Made by a program: the position numbers and the translations under genes
NCBI GenBank assembly: GCA_034435835.1
Contig: DAOTWF010000027.1
Location: 1-64,000, forward strand
Source of the DNA: CALJTV01 sp034435835
Lineage (GTDB): Bacteria > Chloroflexota > Dehalococcoidia > GIF9 > UBA5629
DNA length: 64,000 bases
Reading direction: 5' to 3'
In this document: piece after piece, positions 32,884-40,753 of the stretch
Numbering within the stretch: the stretch's first letter is position 1
Layout: each line of letters opens with the position of its first letter
The notes under the pieces: generated by a model
Databases searched by the model: none
What the model was told of the DNA's origin: nothing
Seen by the model: the letters and a program-made list of their open reading frames with translations, nothing else

Positions 32884-33801
32884 ATGAGCGGTATCAGGAG
32901 GTTTTTTTCGGGGCTCTTCTGTCTGTTGCTGGTCTCTGTGCTGTCTTTATTAGGGCTTGTTACCACGCTAAATCTGACCGTACTTAATCCTGATTTTATG
33001 GTAGCTGAGCTCAAGCAGCTAGATATTTACTCCCAGTTGGCCAGCCAACTGGAGTCTTTTCTTCGGGGGCAAGGTATCTTGGAGCGTGATGTTGAGGTTG
33101 CGCTTTCAGGGCTTGCGCTCGAGCTAGAGCAGAAAAGTGAGGATGTTATCCGTCATATCTACAGTTCTATTGGCAAGGGCGAAACAGAAACAGCTATTTA
33201 TCTCGGTGAGATAAGGCAGATAATAAAAGATTACGCTGCTAGGGCTATGTCTCTGTCACCGGAGCTTCGAGGCGCTCCAACGGGTGATATGGAGGCTGTT
33301 ATTTCAAGGATATACAGCGAGATCGATGGCATGGTGCCAGAGAGCATAATGCTCAGCGATTACATCCTAGGGACGGAAGCAGTGTCTCAACTTAACTTGA
33401 TAAAGCGGATACCTGCTTATCTCCGGGACCTCGAGCGCGTGCTAATTATGCCGGCTGTGGTATTGGTGTTGTTGATCTGTTTGGTGCATTGGTGGCAGCC
33501 GAAACCCATTGCTCAGGCGCTTGGCGTTGTTTTTATCACGGTGGGTGTTGGCTCTGTAGTAGTCTCATTGTTTGGTTCTCTTGGGGATATATTGCTCGGT
33601 TTTCTCACTGTGCCTCATGGCTCTTATTCACAGCTTCAGTCAAGCATATTTCAGTTGTTCAATGATATCTTGAAGCCTATGCGCATGTATGGTTTCGGAT
33701 TTGCGGGCGCCGGGATATGTTTAATCATAGTATCTGTACTGTGGAGGACAGCGCCGGCTGGTATCCGTGCTGTGCCTGACCAGGTTGGTGGGCGAGCATA
33801 G
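32884..33801 (+). CDS. Membrane protein of unknown function
   Basis: A 305-residue protein with one N-terminal hydrophobic segment (residues 7-28), a soluble region of about 150 residues with many acidic and Gln/Glu-rich helices, then three membrane segments (near residues 188-206, 213-238 and 270-290). The arrangement suggests an extracytoplasmic central domain. I recognise no motif. It is preceded by a 12-bp tandem repeat and a TATAGT box 15 nt before the ATG, without a ribosome site. A short gap then leads to argJ. It could be a stress or envelope sensor, but nothing in the sequence proves this. Confidence 0.72.
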   Translation: MSGIRRFFSGLFCLLLVSVLSLLGLVTTLNLTVLNPDFMVAELKQLDIYSQLASQLESFLRGQGILERDVEVALSGLALELEQKSEDVIRHIYSSIGKGETETAIYLGEIRQIIKDYAARAMSLSPELRGAPTGDMEAVISRIYSEIDGMVPESIMLSDYILGTEAVSQLNLIKRIPAYLRDLERVLIMPAVVLVLLICLVHWWQPKPIAQALGVVFITVGVGSVVVSLFGSLGDILLGFLTVPHGSYSQLQSSIFQLFNDILKPMRMYGFGFAGAGICLIIVSVLWRTAPAGIRAVPDQVGGRA

Positions 33802-33825
33802 TAGATACTTCTTCCGGGAACGGCT

Positions 33826-33854
33826 TTGCAAAATGCCCCCCTTTGAGCTATTAT
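33826..33854 (+). promoter_or_regulatory. Promoter of the arginine cluster
   Basis: TTGCAA (33826-33831), 17-nt spacer, TATTAT (33849-33854). The leader to the argJ ATG would be about 10 nt. No ARG-box-like palindrome is visible. Confidence 0.45.
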
Positions 33855-33870
33855 TTGGCTTCAGTCGGAG

Positions 33871-35070
33871 ATGGCATTATTTGAGTTTCTAGCATCGGGC
33901 ACCGTCAGCGCAGCGCAGGGTTTCCTGGCAGGGGCGACCGTGTCTGGCATAAAGGCAAGCGGAGGTTTGGATCTAGCCATCCTTCACTCTGAGAAGCCGT
34001 GTGCTGTAGCTGGTGTCTTTACTTCTAATACAATCAAAGCAGCCCCTGTGATTGTCTCGCAGAGACGCGTGAGGTCTGGGAGAGCCCAGAGCATTATAGT
34101 CAATTCAGGTTGTGCTAATGCCTGTACCGGCGATGAAGGAATTGCTGATGCCGAGGAGATGGCTGGGCTGGCGGCGAAAAGACTTGGTGTCCCGACAGAC
34201 GAGGTACTGGTGGCAAGTACCGGAGTGATCGGTATCAGGTTACCCGTGGGATGTATCCAGAGTGGAGTGGAGAAGATTGTCCTCAAACGGGACGGTGGAC
34301 ATGAGCTGGCGAAGGCGATAATGACTACAGACACTTTTCCCAAGGAAATTGCTCTGCGCGTTGAGACGGATAGGGGCGCATTTACAATTGGTGGCGTGGC
34401 TAAAGGGGCTGGGATGATACATCCTCAGCTGGCTACTATGCTCTGTTTCCTGGCCACCGATGCCGATGCCGAAGCTGGTCTTTTGCAGGCTTGTCTGCGG
34501 CAAGCCGTTGATGTCTCTTTTAATATGATCACCATCGACGGTGATACCAGCCCCAATGACATAGTGTTATTAATGGCGAACAGGGCATCGGGAGTAAAGG
34601 TCGGGGAAGATTCTGCTGGCTTGCTTACAAGGGCGCTGGAAGAGGTCTGTATTTATCTTGCCAGATGTATTGCCAAAGACGGTGAAGGTGCCACAAAACT
34701 CATAGAGGTTGAAGTGGACGGAGCTCTTGATGTGGTGGAGGCGCGTGTAGCAGCGCGCACTATTGCGGCTTCTCCTTTAGTGAAAGCTGCTGTCCATGGC
34801 AATGACCCCAATTGGGGGCGCATTGTTGCTGCCCTGGGACGAAGCGGCATACGCATGGAGGAAAATAAGCTGGACGTCTATTTTTGTGGTACCTGCGTCA
34901 TGAAGCGAGGGCAGCCACAACCTTTCGATAGGCGTAAGCTGAGTATGGATTTGGCTGCAGAAGAGGTTTCTATCAACCTGCATCTAAATCTGGGCTCGGC
35001 AAAGGCGGTGGCGTGGGGATGTGATTTGTCTGAGGAATATGTTACCATAAATAGCGCCTATACGAGCTAG
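33871..35070 (+). CDS. argJ: Glutamate N-acetyltransferase / amino-acid acetyltransferase
   Basis: A 399-residue ArgJ, which transfers acetyl from N-acetylornithine to glutamate and, in bifunctional forms, uses acetyl-CoA. It is made as a precursor that cleaves itself before the catalytic Thr. That Thr is residue 189 in KGAGMIHPQLATML. IIVNSGCANACTGDEG forms the oxyanion region, and NDPNWGRIVAALGRSGI is conserved. The length is normal. It is the first gene of the arginine cluster, with argB following after 77 bp. Confidence 0.95.
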   Translation: MALFEFLASGTVSAAQGFLAGATVSGIKASGGLDLAILHSEKPCAVAGVFTSNTIKAAPVIVSQRRVRSGRAQSIIVNSGCANACTGDEGIADAEEMAGLAAKRLGVPTDEVLVASTGVIGIRLPVGCIQSGVEKIVLKRDGGHELAKAIMTTDTFPKEIALRVETDRGAFTIGGVAKGAGMIHPQLATMLCFLATDADAEAGLLQACLRQAVDVSFNMITIDGDTSPNDIVLLMANRASGVKVGEDSAGLLTRALEEVCIYLARCIAKDGEGATKLIEVEVDGALDVVEARVAARTIAASPLVKAAVHGNDPNWGRIVAALGRSGIRMEENKLDVYFCGTCVMKRGQPQPFDRRKLSMDLAAEEVSINLHLNLGSAKAVAWGCDLSEEYVTINSAYTS

Positions 35071-35147
35071 TCCCAGTGCTAGGTTTTTCTTGCCAGAGCA
35101 AAGGATCGTGGCTGGTTTGTTTGAAATTATATATGCGATGGTAAGAG

Positions 35148-35939
35148 ATGGGTGAGGCTGCGAGATCAGGGTTGTTAGTAGTCAAAATAGGTGGTAGCAC
35201 TTTCGGAAGCACTGACACCACGATTGAGGACCTGGTTACTTTGCAAAAGAAGGGTATACCTCTGGTGGTGGTGCATGGGGGTGCCAGCACAGTTTCTGGT
35301 TGGCTAAGGAGACTGGGCATAACGACTACTTTCATACGTGGATTAAGGGTGACAGATAGGGAGACACTCAAGGTGGTGGTTGCGGTGCTTGCCGGCCTGG
35401 TGAATAAAGAGCTTGTATCGGCTGTATGGCGTCTGGGGGGTAGAGCTGTGGGTCTGAGCGGCGTTGATGGCGGTTTGATTGTGGCACGCAATAAGACACC
35501 GGAGCTAGGATATACAGGCGAGGAGCTGAATGTGGATATTGCCCTGCTGAATGTGTTGCTAAAGTCTGGTTACATGCCCATCATTGCACCTGTGAGTATC
35601 GGGTCACTGGACTCTGATGACGAGACCAACATATTGAATGTGAATGGTGACACGGTGGCTGCGGAAGTTGCTGCAGCGTTGAGGGCAGAGAAGGTGATCT
35701 TTTTGACCGATGTCCCGGGTGTATATGACAATTCCAGAAAGCTGCTCAAGAGGCTTAGTCCTAGCGAGGCAAAGTCGTTAATCGAGTCTGGTGTCGTCTC
35801 CGGTGGCATGGCAGCGAAGATCGAGGCTTGCTTGATTGCGCTCTCGGGGGTACCTGTGACACGTATTATAGACGGAACATCTCCGCATGCTTTGCTAAAT
35901 GAAATGGACGGGAAAGGTGATGGAACCACAATCGGTTAG
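35148..35939 (+). CDS. argB: Acetylglutamate kinase
   Basis: A 263-residue amino-acid kinase, phosphorylating N-acetylglutamate as the second step of arginine synthesis. VVKIGGSTFGS binds ATP phosphates, VVVHGGASTVSGWL is the conserved second glycine loop, and NVNGDTVAAEVAAAL and FLTDVPGVYD line the nucleotide site. It lacks the long N-terminal helix of arginine-inhibited hexameric NAGKs, so feedback control may be weak. Some divergence (GASTVSGWL rather than GGG-x-I) leaves room for the LysW-type acetylaminoadipate kinase, but the context favours ArgB. argD overlaps its end by 20 nt. Confidence 0.88.
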   Translation: MGEAARSGLLVVKIGGSTFGSTDTTIEDLVTLQKKGIPLVVVHGGASTVSGWLRRLGITTTFIRGLRVTDRETLKVVVAVLAGLVNKELVSAVWRLGGRAVGLSGVDGGLIVARNKTPELGYTGEELNVDIALLNVLLKSGYMPIIAPVSIGSLDSDDETNILNVNGDTVAAEVAAALRAEKVIFLTDVPGVYDNSRKLLKRLSPSEAKSLIESGVVSGGMAAKIEACLIALSGVPVTRIIDGTSPHALLNEMDGKGDGTTIG

Positions 35940-37155
35940 TGTCACGGACGAGTGGCAGGAGCTGGAGCATCAGTTACTAATGCAGGTGACCAGGCGTCTA
36001 CCGGTGACACTTGTGCGTGGCAAAGGGGCTAGAGTATGGGATGTACAGGGGCGGGAATATCTTGATTTCGTTAGTGGCTGGGCGGTGAACAGTCTGGGGC
36101 ACTGTCACCCGGTGGTGGTTGAAGCTCTGGTAAGACAGGCACAGACCCTGATTCAGGTATCCAACCAGTTCTACTCTGTTCCGCAGATACAGCTGGCTAA
36201 GCTGCTGGTTGACAACAGTTGTTTTGACAGGGTCTTCTTTTGTAACAGTGGTGCTGAAGCCAATGAGGGTGCTATAAAGCTGGCGCGCAGATATGGGAAG
36301 CTGCATCTGGGCGGGGCTTATGAGATCATAACGGCGCGGGGCTCTTTTCATGGGCGTACCCTGGCTACAACGGCAGCCACTGGGCAGATAAAGTTTCAGC
36401 AGCCTTATCTTCCCCTGCCTGAAGGATTTGTCAATGTCGATTATGATAGTGTGGAAGCTGTGAAGAAAGCGACTACAGATAAGACCTGTGCTGTAATGGT
36501 GGAGCCGATTCAAGGCGAGAGCGGTGTTAACGTGCCCAGCGACGGATATCTGAGTGGGCTGCGTGCGTGGTGTGACGAGAGGGGTATCTTGCTAATATTT
36601 GATGAGGTGCAGACCGGCATTGCCCGAACTGGCACCTTGTTTGCCTACGAGCAGGCTGGTATAGAGCCGGACGTGATGACGCTGGCTAAGGGGCTGGGTG
36701 GTGGTGTGCCCATAGGGGCTCTTCTGGCTAAGGAGGAAGCTTCGGTATTTGGTGTGGGCGAACACGGTTCCACTTTCGGTGGTAACCCGCTTGTTTGTGC
36801 TGTCAGTCTGGCGGTGCTAAAGTTCATTCTTGATAACGATGTAGCTGGAAATGTGAGAAGAGTGGGCAATTACTTCAGGACCCGCTTAGAGGCGCTTAAG
36901 GCGAAGTTCCATTTCATAACGGAGGTACGGGGCAGGGGGTTACTGTTGGCTATCGAGTTTGCCGGGAATTTCGCTGAGGAGGTCGTGTTGGAATGTCTGC
37001 AAGAGGGCTTGCTGGTGAACCGGGTTAAGCCCAATGCAGTTCGTTTCCTGCCACCTCTGATTATAGCTGAAAAGGAGGTGGATAGGGCTTTAGGTATCCT
37101 AGATAAGGTTTTGAGCAGGAGGAATAACGATGGACAAGGTGGTCCTGGCTTATAG
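35920..37155 (+). CDS. argD: Acetylornithine aminotransferase
   Basis: A 411-residue class III PLP aminotransferase. CNSGAEANEGAIKLAR, GSFHGRTLATTAATGQ, IFDEVQTGIARTG and the PLP lysine in MTLAKGLGGGVPIGA (residue 257) are all intact. The frame opens seven codons earlier at 35899, but the ATG at 35920 has AAAGGTG directly upstream. It overlaps argB by 20 nt and argG by 26 nt, so translation of the three is coupled. Such enzymes often also serve in lysine synthesis. Confidence 0.94.
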   Translation: MEPQSVSVTDEWQELEHQLLMQVTRRLPVTLVRGKGARVWDVQGREYLDFVSGWAVNSLGHCHPVVVEALVRQAQTLIQVSNQFYSVPQIQLAKLLVDNSCFDRVFFCNSGAEANEGAIKLARRYGKLHLGGAYEIITARGSFHGRTLATTAATGQIKFQQPYLPLPEGFVNVDYDSVEAVKKATTDKTCAVMVEPIQGESGVNVPSDGYLSGLRAWCDERGILLIFDEVQTGIARTGTLFAYEQAGIEPDVMTLAKGLGGGVPIGALLAKEEASVFGVGEHGSTFGGNPLVCAVSLAVLKFILDNDVAGNVRRVGNYFRTRLEALKAKFHFITEVRGRGLLLAIEFAGNFAEEVVLECLQEGLLVNRVKPNAVRFLPPLIIAEKEVDRALGILDKVLSRRNNDGQGGPGL

Positions 37156-38326
37156 TGGGGGATTGGATACTTCTGCGGCAATAAAGTGGCTCGCCGAGAA
37201 ATATAAGATGGAAGTTGTAGCCCTGACCTTGGACATAGGCGGTGTCAGCGACCTGCTGTCGATTCAGCAGAAAGCCCTTAAGATAGGTGCTGTGAAAGCG
37301 CTGATGGTGGATGCCCGGGAGATTTTTGTGAAGTCCTTCATTTTCCCGGCGCTCAAGGCGAATGCAGTATATGAGGGACAGTACCCGCTTGCCACTGCTT
37401 TAGGGCGTCCGTTGATAGCCAAATTGCTGGTAGAGACGGCAAGAAAAGAGAAAGCGGTTGCAGTGGCACATGGGTCTACTGGCAAGGGGAATGATCAGGT
37501 TCGTTTCGATGTCAGTGTAGCGACCTTGGCTCCGGAGCTGAAAGTAATAGCACCGGCGCGTGAGTGGGGAATGACGCGGGAGGAGACGATTGCCTACGCT
37601 GAAAAGCACGGTATACCTGTGCCGGTCAAAGCTACCAGCCCTTATTCAATTGATGAGAACCTATGGGGCAGAAGCATAGAGTGCGGCGTACTTGAAGACC
37701 CCTGGGTTGAACCGCCCGAGGAGGTATTTGCCTGGACGAGGTCGCCATCGGCGTGTCCTGACCGGCCAGAGTATGTCGAGATCGGGTTTGCAAGTGGTAT
37801 ACCAGTAAGCCTTAATGGCGAGGAGATGGATGGGGTCACACTTATCCAGAAGCTAAATGAGTTAGCGGGAAAGCATGGGGTGGGGAGGATTGACCATGTT
37901 GAGAGCAGGTTGGTAGGGATAAAATCGAGGGAAATCTACGAGGCTCCAGCAGCTACGGTGCTGCTTAAAGCCCATCAGGCTCTGGAGGCGATGACCCTGA
38001 CTAAGGACCAGTTGCGGTTCAACCAGAAGGTGTCTTGCGAATATGCAGATTTGGTCTATAATGGGTTGTGGTTCACAGCGTTGCGCCGTGACCTTGCCGC
38101 TTATGTGGATAGTGCGCAGCGGCATGTTACCGGTACGGTAAGGGTTAAGCTATTTAAAGGTACCTGTATGGTCGTTGGCAGAAAGTCCCCCGTCTCGCTT
38201 TATGATTACAGCCTTGCCACTTATGATAAAGGCGACATCTTTGACCAGAGCGCTTCACCCGGTTTTATTCATATCTGGGGCCTGCAGGTAAGGATTCAGG
38301 CAAAGGTTCAAGGTAGTCCCGAGTAG
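37130..38326 (+). CDS. argG: Argininosuccinate synthase
   Basis: A 398-residue enzyme that joins citrulline and aspartate with ATP. It has the PP-motif AYSGGLDTS at its start, AHGSTGKGNDQVRFD for citrulline and aspartate binding, and SIDENLWGRSIECGVLEDP. The length is standard. AGGAGG sits just before the ATG, within the end of argD, which it overlaps by 26 nt. argF and argC are missing from the cluster, so citrulline and the acetylglutamyl-phosphate reduction must come from genes elsewhere. Confidence 0.96.
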   Translation: MDKVVLAYSGGLDTSAAIKWLAEKYKMEVVALTLDIGGVSDLLSIQQKALKIGAVKALMVDAREIFVKSFIFPALKANAVYEGQYPLATALGRPLIAKLLVETARKEKAVAVAHGSTGKGNDQVRFDVSVATLAPELKVIAPAREWGMTREETIAYAEKHGIPVPVKATSPYSIDENLWGRSIECGVLEDPWVEPPEEVFAWTRSPSACPDRPEYVEIGFASGIPVSLNGEEMDGVTLIQKLNELAGKHGVGRIDHVESRLVGIKSREIYEAPAATVLLKAHQALEAMTLTKDQLRFNQKVSCEYADLVYNGLWFTALRRDLAAYVDSAQRHVTGTVRVKLFKGTCMVVGRKSPVSLYDYSLATYDKGDIFDQSASPGFIHIWGLQVRIQAKVQGSPE

Positions 38327-38371
38327 TAACATTGTGATTTGTACTTTGAAAGGCAGGGTTAGCTTTGGGAG

Positions 38372-39775
38372 ATGAGTCGGAAGTCTGAGGGGCAAAGCCG
38401 CTTAAGGCGCCGGTTTCACAAGCAAGTTGCTAGAGCAGCGCAAGACTATGTTGCCTCTTTGGGGTTTGACCGCCGTCTTTACCGTCATGATATAGAGGGT
38501 AGCATCGCACATGCAAAGATGCTGGCAAAGCAAGGTCTAATATCACACAGTGAAGCTAACCTGATAGTCTCGGGGCTGACGGAGGTTAAAGAGGAAATAG
38601 AACGCGGGGAGTTCGACTTCAAGGCTGAGTGCGAAGACATACATATGAGTATTGAGGAGAGGCTGTTCGAGAAAATAGGAGATGTGGCTGGCAAGCTTCA
38701 CACTGCTCGCTCCAGGAATGACCAGATCGCTGTAGATATGCGTCTGTTTGTAAAAGAGGCAGTGAGCGATACCATCGACAGGATACGGAAACTACAGAAG
38801 GCTATTGTGGAACTGGCTGACGATAACAAGACTGCGATTATGCCGGGCTACACCCATTTGCAGCAGGCACAGCCCGTACTGTTTGCCCATCACCTGCTTG
38901 CCTATTTTGAGATGCTGGAAAGGGATGTAATGCGTTTTAGCGACTGTTTGAAGCGCGCTGACGTCTTGCCTCTAGGTAGCGGTGCTCTTGCAGGGGTCAC
39001 CTACCCCGTTGACCGTGAGTTCTTAGCCAAGGAACTTGGTTTCAGTCAGATAAGCCGCAACAGCATAGACGCTGTATCCGACCGCGATTTTGTTATTGAA
39101 TACGAGGCTGCAGCAGCTATCACCATGATGCACCTGTCCCGGCTAGCGGAGGAGATAGTGTTGTGGTCGTCACAGGAGTTCGGTTTTGTTGAGATCGATG
39201 AGGCATACGCTACCGGAAGCAGCATAATGCCTCAGAAGAAGAACCCCGATGTTGCGGAATTAGCCCGCGGTAAGACGGGAAGGGTGTATGGCGATTTGAT
39301 CGCTATACTAACAGTGATGAAAGGTTTGCCCCTAGCTTACAACAGAGATATGCAAGAAGACAAAGAGGGGCTTTTTGATACCGTGGATACCCTGTTATCG
39401 ACACTGGAGGTGCTCTGTGGCTTATTAGGAACCCTGAAGGTAAATACGGTGCGGATGAGGGAAGCGATGTCCGGTTACATACTTGCTACTGATCTGGCAG
39501 ACTACCTCACGAAGAAGGGGTTGCCATTTCGCGAAGCCTATGGGATTGTGGCTGAACTTACCAAATATGCTGCGGACAGGGGCAAGGATTTGCACGCGTT
39601 AACGCTAGCGGAGTACCAACGTTTTTCCCGATTGTTTAATGAAGACGTCTACACCATTACGCTGGAAGCTTCAGCCAATGCGCGGAATGTGGTCGGAGGC
39701 ACAGCTGCGAAGCAAGTTTCTACTGCTCTGACTGGAGCGCGCAGAATCTTGGAGGCACACTTTGGGAAGAGGTAA
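38372..39775 (+). CDS. argH: Argininosuccinate lyase
   Basis: A 467-residue fumarase/aspartase-superfamily enzyme giving arginine and fumarate. Conserved blocks are KLHTARSRNDQIAVDMRLF, PGYTHLQQAQPVLFAHH (with the catalytic His near residue 162) and the signature GSSIMPQKKNPD (residues 282-292) with the catalytic Ser. The 3' end overlaps rpe by 14 nt, linking arginine and pentose-phosphate genes. Confidence 0.96.
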   Translation: MSRKSEGQSRLRRRFHKQVARAAQDYVASLGFDRRLYRHDIEGSIAHAKMLAKQGLISHSEANLIVSGLTEVKEEIERGEFDFKAECEDIHMSIEERLFEKIGDVAGKLHTARSRNDQIAVDMRLFVKEAVSDTIDRIRKLQKAIVELADDNKTAIMPGYTHLQQAQPVLFAHHLLAYFEMLERDVMRFSDCLKRADVLPLGSGALAGVTYPVDREFLAKELGFSQISRNSIDAVSDRDFVIEYEAAAAITMMHLSRLAEEIVLWSSQEFGFVEIDEAYATGSSIMPQKKNPDVAELARGKTGRVYGDLIAILTVMKGLPLAYNRDMQEDKEGLFDTVDTLLSTLEVLCGLLGTLKVNTVRMREAMSGYILATDLADYLTKKGLPFREAYGIVAELTKYAADRGKDLHALTLAEYQRFSRLFNEDVYTITLEASANARNVVGGTAAKQVSTALTGARRILEAHFGKR

Positions 39776-40442
39776 AAATATAAAACTGGCGCCTTCGATC
39801 CTGTCTGCCGACTTCAGTCGGCTCGGTGAGCAGGTTGCCGAGGTGACAGAAGCCGGGGCTGACTATATACACATTGATGTTATGGATGGCCATTTCGTAC
39901 CTAATATAACTATTGGGGCGCCTGTTGTGGCTGCTCTCCGACCCTGGACACATTTGCCTCTGGATGTGCATCTGATGATCGAACGCCCCGAACTTCACAT
40001 AGCCGACTTTGCTAGAGCCGGGGCAGATATCATAACAGTTCATGTTGAGGTCTGTCCTCACGTGCACAGGGTTATAGAGATGGTGAAAAGCTTTGGGATC
40101 AAGGCTGGTGTTTCGTTAAATCCGGGAACCCCTCTTGAATCGTTAAGGGAGGTCCTATCTGTAGTTGACTTGGTCTTGGTGATGACAGTCGACCCGGGTT
40201 TCGGCGGTCAGAGTATGATCAAGGGTATGGTTGGGAAGTTAGCAAGGCTTCGGAGATGGCTGGACGATGGGGGGTTTATGGCAGAACTTGAGGTGGATGG
40301 CGGGATCAATCTAGATACCGCTTTGGAGGTGGTTGGTGCCGGGGCTGACATCCTGGTAGCTGGAGCAGCGATTTTCAATTCTGGGAAAAGCGTTGCTGCT
40401 GCTCTGCAGGAAATGAAAAAGGCGATTCAGCTAATGAGCTAG
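39762..40442 (+). CDS. rpe: Ribulose-phosphate 3-epimerase
   Basis: A 226-residue TIM-barrel enzyme that interconverts ribulose-5-phosphate and xylulose-5-phosphate. LAPSILSADFSRLG, HIDVMDGHFVPNITIG with the metal ligands, LDVHLMIERP, MTVDPGFGGQ and EVDGGI are all present. The start appears to be TTG at 39762, with GGAGG about 7 nt upstream inside argH, since no ATG occurs before the conserved LAPSILS. Its last 12 nt overlap the convergent rpmB. Confidence 0.94.
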   Translation: MGRGKNIKLAPSILSADFSRLGEQVAEVTEAGADYIHIDVMDGHFVPNITIGAPVVAALRPWTHLPLDVHLMIERPELHIADFARAGADIITVHVEVCPHVHRVIEMVKSFGIKAGVSLNPGTPLESLREVLSVVDLVLVMTVDPGFGGQSMIKGMVGKLARLRRWLDDGGFMAELEVDGGINLDTALEVVGAGADILVAGAAIFNSGKSVAAALQEMKKAIQLMS

Positions 40443-40619
40443 CTTATGTTGGGTGCGCAGACACCGTGTGCACAGGTTGAGCCTTTTGCGTTCGCCGTTG
40501 ATACTTATGGTGACCGTCTGAACGTTGGGCAACCAGCGCCTTCTGGTATGTTGCATAGAATGGCTCACTCTGTTGCCAAAGTGTCCTGTCTTTCCACAAA
40601 CGTCACACTTCTTAGCCAA
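40431..40619 (-). CDS. rpmB: 50S ribosomal protein L28
   Basis: A 62-residue ribosomal protein. AKKCDVCGKTGHFGNRVSHS is the L28 signature, RRWLPNVQTVTI follows, and NLCTRCLRT supplies the second Cys pair, so this is the zinc-binding (C+) form. The start codon is TTG: the encoded sequence reads TTG-GCT-AAG with AGGAG 8 nt upstream, and no ATG or GTG precedes AKK. The gene is alone on this strand and its 3' end overlaps rpe. Confidence 0.94.
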   Translation of the reverse strand: MAKKCDVCGKTGHFGNRVSHSMQHTRRRWLPNVQTVTISINGERKRLNLCTRCLRTQHKLAH

Positions 40620-40753
40620 TTCACTAACTCCTATTGGAGCGGTGTTGCTGCCAGTTTCCTATTTCCAGCCCTTGGGTACCCCTTGTATATGGCTGGTCTA
40701 GACAATAATGGTAAAATGATACCACAAATCGGGGACTAAGCAAAAGGAGAGGA

